NCBI GenBank assembly: GCA_017654935.2
Contig: CM065684.1
Location: 49,983,699-50,047,698, forward strand
Reading direction: 5' to 3'
DNA length: 64,000 nt
Source of the DNA: Phymorhynchus buccinoides
Taxonomy: Eukaryota > Mollusca > Gastropoda > Neogastropoda > Raphitomidae
Each line of letters opens with the position of its first letter. Position 1 is the stretch's first letter. Below the pieces are notes generated by a model. The model did not search any database, was not told where the DNA came from, and saw only the letters and a program-made list of their open reading frames with translations. This document shows positions 57,908 through 64,000 of this stretch, piece by piece. The translations under genes were made by a program, and so were the position numbers.

Positions 57908-60900
57908 TATGAACAACAGAACTGCTTAGAAAGAAATGTGGTGCTAGTTCTTGCCTCTCCTATCTAACAGCAAGGGGGGGACACATAGAAACAACAGAAC
58001 TGCTTAGAAAGAAATGTGGTGCTAGTTCTTGCCTCTCCTATCTAACAGCAAGGGGGGGGGGGGGGGGGGGGGACACATATGAACAACAGAACTGCTTAGA
58101 AAGAAATGTGGTGCTAGTTCTTGCCTCTCCTATCTAACAGCAAGGGGGGGGGGGGGGGGGGGGGGCACATAGAAACAACAGAACTGCTTAGAAAGAAATG
58201 TGGTGCTAGTTCTTGCCTCTCCTATCTAACAGCAAGCAAGGGGGGGGGGGGGGGGGGGACACATATGAACAACAGAACTGCTTAGAAAGAAATGTGGTGC
58301 TAGTTCTTGCCTCTGCTATCTAACAGCAAGGGGGGGGGGGGGGGGCATATGAACAACAGAACTGCTTAGAAAGAAATGTGGTGCTAGTTCTTGCCTCTCC
58401 TATCTAACAGCAAGGGGGGGACACATAGAAACAACAGAACTGCTTAGAAAGAAATGTGGTGCTAGTTCTTGCCTCTCCTATCTAACAGCAAGGGGGGGGG
58501 GGGGGGACACATAGAAACAACAGAACTGCTTAGAAAGAAATGTGGTGCTAGTTCTTGCCTCTCCTATCTAACAGCAAGGGGGGGACACATAGAAACAACA
58601 GAACTGCTTAGAAAGAAATGTGGTGCTAGTTCTTGCCTCTCCTATCTAACAGCAAGGGGGGGGGGGGGGGGGGGGGGCTAGACACATAGAAACAACAGAA
58701 CTGCTTAGAAAGAAATGTGGTGCTAGTTCTTGCCTCTCCTATCTAACAGCAAGGGGGGGACACATAGAAACAACAGAACTGCTTAGAAAGAAATGTGGTG
58801 CTAGTTCTTGCCTCTCCTATCTAACAGCAAGGGGGGGGGGGGGGGGGGGGACACATAGAAACAACAGAACTGCTTAGAAAGAAATGTGGTGCTAGTTCTT
58901 GCCTCTCCTATCTAACAGCAAGGGGGGGACACATAGAAACAACAGAACTGCTTAGAAAGAAATGTGGTGCTAGTTCTTGCCTCTCCTATCTAACAGCAAG
59001 GGGGGGACACATAGAAACAACAGAACTGCTTAGAAAGAAATGTGGTGCTAGTTCTTGCCTCTCCTATCTAACAGCAAGGGGGGGGGGGGGGGGGGGGGGG
59101 ACACATAGAAACAACAGAACTGCTTAGAAAGAAATGTGGTGCTAGTTCTTGCCTCTCCTATCTAACAGCAAGGGGGGGGGGGGGGGGGCACATAGAAACA
59201 ACAGAACTGCTTAGAAAGAAATGTGGTGCTAGTTCTTGCCTCTCCTATCTAACAGCAAGGGGGGGACACATAGAAACAACAGAACTGCTTAGAAAGAAAT
59301 GTGGTGCTAGTTCTTGCCTCTCCTATCTAACAGCAAGGGGGGGACACATAGAAACAACAGAACTGCTTAGAAAGAAATGTGGTGCTAGTTCTTGCCTCTC
59401 CTATCTAACAGCAAGGGGGGGGGGGGGGGGGGGGTCACAGGACACATATGAACAACAGAACTGCTTAGAAAGAAATGTGGTGCTAGTTCTTGCCTCTCCT
59501 ATCTAACAGCAAGGGGGGGGGGGGGGGGGGGGGCACATAGAAACAACAGAACTGCTTAGAAAGAAATGTGGTGCTAGTTCTTGCCTCTCCTATCTAACAG
59601 CAAGGGGGGGGGGGGGGGGGGGGGGGGACACATATGAACAACAGAACTGCTTAGAAAGAAATGTGGTGCTAGTTCTTGCCTCTCCTATCTAACAGCAAGG
59701 GGGGGGGGGGCATAGAAACAACAGAACTGCTTAGAAAGAAATGTGGTGATAGTTCTTGCCTCTCCTATCTAACAGCAAGGGGGGGACACATAGAAACAAC
59801 AGAACTGCTTAGAAAGAAATGTGGTGCTAGTTCTTGCCTCTCCTATCTAACAGCAAGGGGGGGGGGGGGGGGGCATATGAACAACAGAACTGCTTAGAAA
59901 GAAATGTGGTGCTAGTTCTTGCCTCTCCTATCTAACAGCAAGGGGGGGGGGGGGACACATATGAACAACAGAACTGCTTAGAAAGAAATGTGGTGCTAGT
60001 TCTTGCCTCTCCTATCTAACAGCAAGGGGGGGGGGGGGGGGGGGGGGGCATATGAACAACAGAACTGCTTAGAAAGAAATGTGGTGATAGTTCTTGCCTC
60101 TCCTATCTAACAGCAAGGGGGGGGGGGGGGGGGGGGGGGCATATGAACAACAGAACTGCTTAGAAAGAAATGTGGTGATAGTTCTTGCCTCTCCTATCTA
60201 ACAGCAAGGGGGGGGGGGGGGGGGGGGGGGGGGGACACATATGAACAACAGAACTGCTTTAGAAAGAAATGTGGTGCTAGTTCTTGCCTCTCCTATCTAA
60301 CAGCAAGGGGGGGGGGGGGGGGGGGGGGGACACATAGAAACAACAGAACTGCTTAGAAAGAAATGTGGTGCTAGTTCTTGCCTCTCCTATCTAACAGCAA
60401 GGGGGGTGGGGGGGGGGGGGGGGCATATGAACAACAGAACTGCTTAGAAAGAAATGTGGTGCTAGTTCTTGCCTCTCCTATCTCAGGGGACATAAAGACA
60501 CAACAGAGCTGCTTGGGGAGAAAAGTGGTGTTAGTTCTTGCCTCTCTTATCCAAGTCACAGGTAGAAAGAAGTGTGCTGTTAGTTTCTAACTCATGGAAC
60601 AGGGGGCAGCTTTAAATTTAAACGAAGAAAACTGAGAAAAGACAGATTTTTTTAAATTTTTATAGAATAGACAGTTAACAGACAAATCAAATTTTCTGCT
60701 AAAGCTGTTTTGTACTACAATGAAGGATGCCTACAATTAAGGGTTTTTCCTCAATGTGGTTTGCTACAAAAACGTCTTACTGATTGTTTTCATTTGGAAT
60801 TTTATCAATCTTAACAATGAGTTCAAACATCTTTGCATTAATTTCACAAAAATGTTTAATTTTGTTTGTTTTTCTGGACAAATTGCTTTTGGTCTAAAGA

Positions 60901-62032
60901 CCAAACTGTTGTATTTTTTCGTGCCTTATATCTTATTGACAAATCACAAATTCAAATCTATAGATTGTTTAAGTTTTATTTCCATTTCTGTGAGATTGAA
61001 TTTTTTTTTTGGGGGGGGTGGGGGTGGGGGTGGGGGGGGGGGTTGTCACCATGTAAGAATAATCTCTCTCACTGATAGTGAATCTCTGAGTCTTATTTTC
61101 CCACACCCAAAAGAAGAGACCCTGAATTTCTGAATCCAAATATGAATGAAAAACAAATATGCTGAAATAACAAGAGAAACAATTTTGGCACCCCACAGAA
61201 GGAATTTTTTTCAAAAGAACTTATTTTAAAAAAATGTCCAAACCATCTTGAAAAATAAAATACACTATTCTAAGCTTCCGTGCATCAAATTGTCTTCACA
61301 AACCTAAAAGAATCAAAGCAACAGCAGAATAATTAAAAGTTTCATTAATGGTTGTGGGTTGCATGCTGTTGGTCACTCGATCTGTACACGCAATAATGTT
61401 TGAACTCATTGCTAAGGTGCCAAACTTCTTTAAAGCCTGACTTAGTTTAACCCTTTTGCCGCCAGCCATTTTTTAGTCAAAATATTCCATTAAATTTAAC
61501 TGGGTAGAGAAATAAATGTATCTGCAATATTGGGAATTTCTCTGTGACATGTATAATATTAGGCCTATACCTCCCAAAATTACGAAAATAGGGTCTTTGG
61601 ATAACAGGCCCTGATTTTATGCCTTTTAGTGACTTGGGTGTTAAACCATTGTGATGCATAAATGCGACACTGGCGGCGAAACGGTTGTTCAAATCTAGTA
61701 ACTGAACAGAAAGATATACACTAATGTGGATAAAGGTCATAATTATTCCAATTAAACAAAGTACAAAGTAATCAGCAAACTTGCATGTTTGGTGACCAGA
61801 TATCAATCGATGCCTCAATCACGTCTACAGTTCAACTTCAACATAACAATAATGAACAAACAATTTTTTATATTATTATAACATTATTTTTACGCTAGGG
61901 CATCTAGCCGAGCAGGTGTAAAACATGCCTACCTGAGTCTCCTTTTCAAAGAGAAGAGGGCGTCTCTCCACTCTGCTCTTCATCTCTTCCAGGTCCTTTT
62001 CAAACTGCTCCTTACGGGCTATGTCTGCCACT
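54093..62032 (-). CDS. FAM161-like protein, last two coding exons (copy B)
   Basis: Penultimate exon 61933-62032 (acceptor TGTCACAG, donor CAG/GTAGGC, 100 nt) and last exon 54093-54242 (acceptor CCCTTGCAG, stop 54093-54095), both joined in phase 0. The joined 83-residue C-terminus contains RKEQFEKDLEEMKSRV, RRPLLFEKETQ, NAGKAAEKKF, then TAGIDEEFL and an acidic Tyr-rich end. The coiled-coil stretch followed by a R-P-L-L-F-E motif, an Asn-Ala...Ala-Glu segment and a Gly-Ile-Asp-Glu-Glu-Phe segment resembles my recollection of the C-terminal part of FAM161A/B, microtubule-binding proteins of centrioles and cilia. The match is by eye only. Upstream exons lie beyond 64000. The intron between the two exons (7.7 kb) is mostly a G-run minisatellite. 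Confidence 0.6.
54243..60480 (+). repeat. G-run minisatellite, ~70 units (copy B)
   Basis: I count 70 junctions of the form TCTAACAGCAAG followed by a G run. Each unit is a near-constant ~68-nt core (CAACAGAACTGCTTAGAAAG, AAATGTGGTGCTAGTTCTTG, CCTCTCCTATCTAACAGCAA) plus 7 to about 35 G. Core identity is very high; variation is mainly GGTGCTAG versus GGTGATAG, CATAGAAACAAC versus CATATGAACAAC, and G-run length. The array begins at the acceptor of the FAM161-like last exon, whose sequence reads CTGCAAGGGGGACACATAG on the + strand. On the gene strand each unit is a C tract followed by TTGCTGTTAG. Confidence 0.98.
60481..60620 (+). repeat. Diverged terminal units of the G-run array
   Basis: AGACACAACAGAGCTGCTTG, GTGGTGTTAGTTCTTGCC, TCTTATCC and a further partial GTAGAAAGAAGTGTGCTGTT form one and a half strongly diverged units without long G runs. 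They mark the edge of the array furthest from the exon. Confidence 0.8.
60621..61932. other. Rest of the FAM161-like intron
   Basis: AT-rich unique intron sequence with a GGGGGTGGGGGTGGGGGTGG tract (61013-61042) and a piggyBac-like MITE (61447-61690). No exon with a compatible frame was recognised. Confidence 0.6.
61447..61690 (-). mobile_element. piggyBac-like MITE, second member
   Basis: Starts TTAACCCTTTTGCCGCCAG and ends CTGGCGGCGAAACGGTTG, with a TTAA at the left and a degenerate right border. In reverse complement the interior aligns throughout with the element at 34728-34978 (GTCACAGAGAAATTCCC, AATATTGCAG, CAGGGCCTGTTAT). It lies in the FAM161-like intron. Confidence 0.8.
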
Positions 62033-62065
62033 CTGTGACACAAATATGCACATAGTATCAGTTGG

Positions 62066-62460
62066 TGAAATTCAAAAACCTTGTATCTTGATTTTTTTTT
62101 TTTTTTTTAGTTAGATACATAGTCACCTCTCTCATTTTTCACGCCACCTTCCACCAAAAGCTCGTATCTCTGACTTTCTATTTGCGGTAAATGAGGTTGT
62201 GTAAATAGAAGAAAAACTCGTAAGTCCCAAATTTAGATCTAGTTAAGGACAAAAACCTCGTATCTTTGTTCTTTTTTAAGTATTAAAAAAAACCACAAAA
62301 AAATTAATTTTAACAAAATGCAGAACTAAACTTGCAATGTCTTGAACAACATATTCATCATAGTTAATCAATTGTGGTAAATGTGGTTAATTATTAAAAC
62401 AGTTTTTTTAAATTTTTCTCAAAACTACCAAAATTGAGATACGAGTTTTTTTGAATTTCA
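62066..62460. mobile_element. TIR element in FAM161-like upstream intron
   Basis: TGAAATTCAAAAACCTTGTATCTTGATTTT at the left pairs with the right end AAAATTGAGATACGAGTTTTTTTGAATTTCA when reverse-complemented (about 30 bp, roughly 85-90%). The CTCGTATCT motif also recurs inside (about 62161 and 62255). The element is ~395 bp, AT-rich and without coding capacity. It begins 33 bp upstream (gene sense) of the 61933-62032 exon. Confidence 0.6.
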
Positions 62461-62626
62461 CTGACGATATGCGCACACACAGTCTCATAGGCACGCACGG
62501 ACGCGCGCACACACACACACACACACATATACACATTAAAACACACACAGAGAGGAGTAGGCCGTGTTGTGCTAGTGGGATGAATGACACAAATTCACAT
62601 ATTCCCGTGTGCCAATGGTAGTCTAA
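62461..62626. other. Intronic spacer with CA tract
   Basis: A CA/CACG tract (about 62470-62550) and short unique sequence up to the 5' end of the truncated LINE. No gene. Confidence 0.6.
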
Positions 62627-64000
62627 ATGAAGACTTTGGGTCTGGGCAGGGTAATTTCTAAAGAGAATTGGGCCAAGGATCCACAAATCCTAACTCAAAT
62701 AGTTAGGTCTTTGGTACGTAATAGACTCACCTATGGCATGGAGGTTTTCCACTCATTAACACCAAGTCAGTTTGGAACACTTCAAACTATAGAGACAAAA
62801 GCTTTGAAGATAGCCCTGGGGATACCGTATTTCGCTGTAAACAGACTAGTCTATAGAGACATAGGCTGGCTTCCCCTTCAAAACTTAATGAAGTTAAATT
62901 GCGCAAATTTCGTAACACGATGGTACGCAGCCAAAACTGGAACCGACAAAGAGTTTGTTCAAACTATTAAGGACCCACTTTTCGACTACTCTAAATTTGA
63001 AAATAAAAACCCCCAACTACATATGAAGACAAGGAATATACTATATTATACAAGGGATCTGTTCAAGGATGCTGACTTGAACTATTATGACGTTTCCCCT
63101 CACCCCATGCCGGTTTTCCCGCCGTGGGTGAGGGAGGAAATGAATTTTGACACAGAGCTAAATGAAAAGTTCTCTAAACAAGACATTAATCAGATAGCTG
63201 TAGCAGCTAAAGAGAAAATATGGAACCAAAAAAATCACTTACAAATATTTACAGATGGCTCCAAAATTGATCAAAAAGCAGGCTGTGCCTTCACCATCCC
63301 AGCACTGACAATCACAAAATCATTCAAACTGAATGACAATGTCTCTGTTTTTACTACTGAACTATGGGCACTCTTGGAAGCCTGTGTGTTTTTAAATAAT
63401 TTAACTAATCCTCCGATTAGTGTTGTTGTTTTTACGGACTCCCTTTCCTCAATTCAGGCCCTTAAGGGAGCCACCCAGAATAGACTAGAAATAATAAATG
63501 AAATTAAAGTACTTGTACATCAAATCATTATAAAAGGCACCCAAATGAAAATAACCTGGATTCCATCCCATAACGGCATAGCAGGCAACGACCAAGCAGA
63601 TAGAGCCGCTAAAAGGGCCGCTATGGGAGAGTCCGGAATTATAACAAACATAAAATTATCTACCTTTGAAATAAAAAGTAAACTTAAATAAACTATTTTC
63701 CTCCAATGGACAAAGGAGTTGGAGGTATACGCTAAAGCCCATTTGTGGGACCATAGAATAGTTAAAGGAGGTCTTTTCCTCAAAATACCATTTTCACTTC
63801 AAGTACTAATATTTAGACTACGAACGGAATCATATTTATGTAAACATGTAAAAATAGTATGCCTTTGCGGCGAGATGCTTAACATAGATCACTTGTTTAG
63901 TACATGTTTAATAATTACAAAGGAATTTGAAACGTTAAAACAAAAGTATGAGACTCATAATATAAAGTTCACCAAGGCAGATACTCTCTCCAATGGTAAT
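62627..64000 (+). pseudogene. 5'-truncated non-LTR retrotransposon ORF2 (RNase H, zinc knuckle)
   Basis: 354 codons are open to a TAA at 63689, after which the same frame stays open to the window end. The first ~70 residues resemble the end of a LINE reverse transcriptase (SLVRNRLTYGMEVF). An RNase H domain follows with its acidic residues in order: Asp in FTDGSK (~209), Glu in TTELWALLEAC (~245), Asp in VVFTDSLSS (~270) and Asp in GNDQADRAAK (~321). Past the stop the frame encodes CLCGEMLNIDHLFSTC, a C-x-C-x7-H-x4-C zinc motif typical of LINE C-termini. RNase H points to the I/Jockey-type superclade. The reverse transcriptase core is missing. It lies antisense in the FAM161-like gene. Confidence 0.85.

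Noticed and set aside
54243..60480. CRISPR-like array of repeats separated by spacers
   Set aside because: The variable part is only a G homopolymer of differing length, units are ~85 bp, and the setting is a eukaryotic intron; this is a minisatellite.

Overview
The window is eukaryotic and almost certainly metazoan. It has multi-exon genes with GT/AG introns, many transposable elements, long microsatellites and low gene density. A tRNA-derived SINE, a U2-headed SINE, AGGTCA-rich repeats and short palindromic MITEs together suggest a marine invertebrate, most likely a mollusc. That placement is inference.

The dominant structure is a locus present twice in head-to-tail order. Copy A covers about 1-22372 and copy B about 24823-54500. 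They are collinear and near-identical in exons and introns, and differ mainly in microsatellite length and a few insertions. Copy A ends inside a G-rich minisatellite at a run of exactly 500 N (22374-22873). This looks like two haplotype contigs scaffolded in tandem, although a true segmental duplication cannot be excluded from sequence alone.

Each copy carries three genes: (1) a small secreted ShKT-domain protein on +, complete in copy B (exons 24171-24230, 24747-24840 or 24747-24822, 26662-26805, 34489-34517) and only its last two exons in copy A; (2) a five-exon + strand gene for a 636/633-residue protein with a basic Ala/Lys/Arg N-terminus, two acidic Tyr/Glu/Asp segments and a Ser/Gln/Tyr-repeat tail, which I cannot assign to a family; (3) the 3' part of a convergent - strand gene whose last two exons resemble the C-terminus of FAM161 microtubule/centriole proteins.

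Two introns hold minisatellites that start at a splice junction. In the ShKT gene a roughly 45/46-bp array begins at the exon 2 donor and repeats a donor-like CAAG/GTGGGT. In the FAM161-like gene about 70 units of an 85-90 bp G-run repeat (54243-60480) begin at the last-exon acceptor and, read on the gene strand, each supply a C tract followed by TTAG.

Mobile elements include a gag-only LTR retrotransposon with LTRs longer than its interior (27207-34167, copy B only), a retroposon nested in its 5' LTR, two piggyBac-like MITEs, several palindromic MITEs, a homopolymer-rich TIR element, SINEs, and a 5'-truncated RNase H LINE at the right end.
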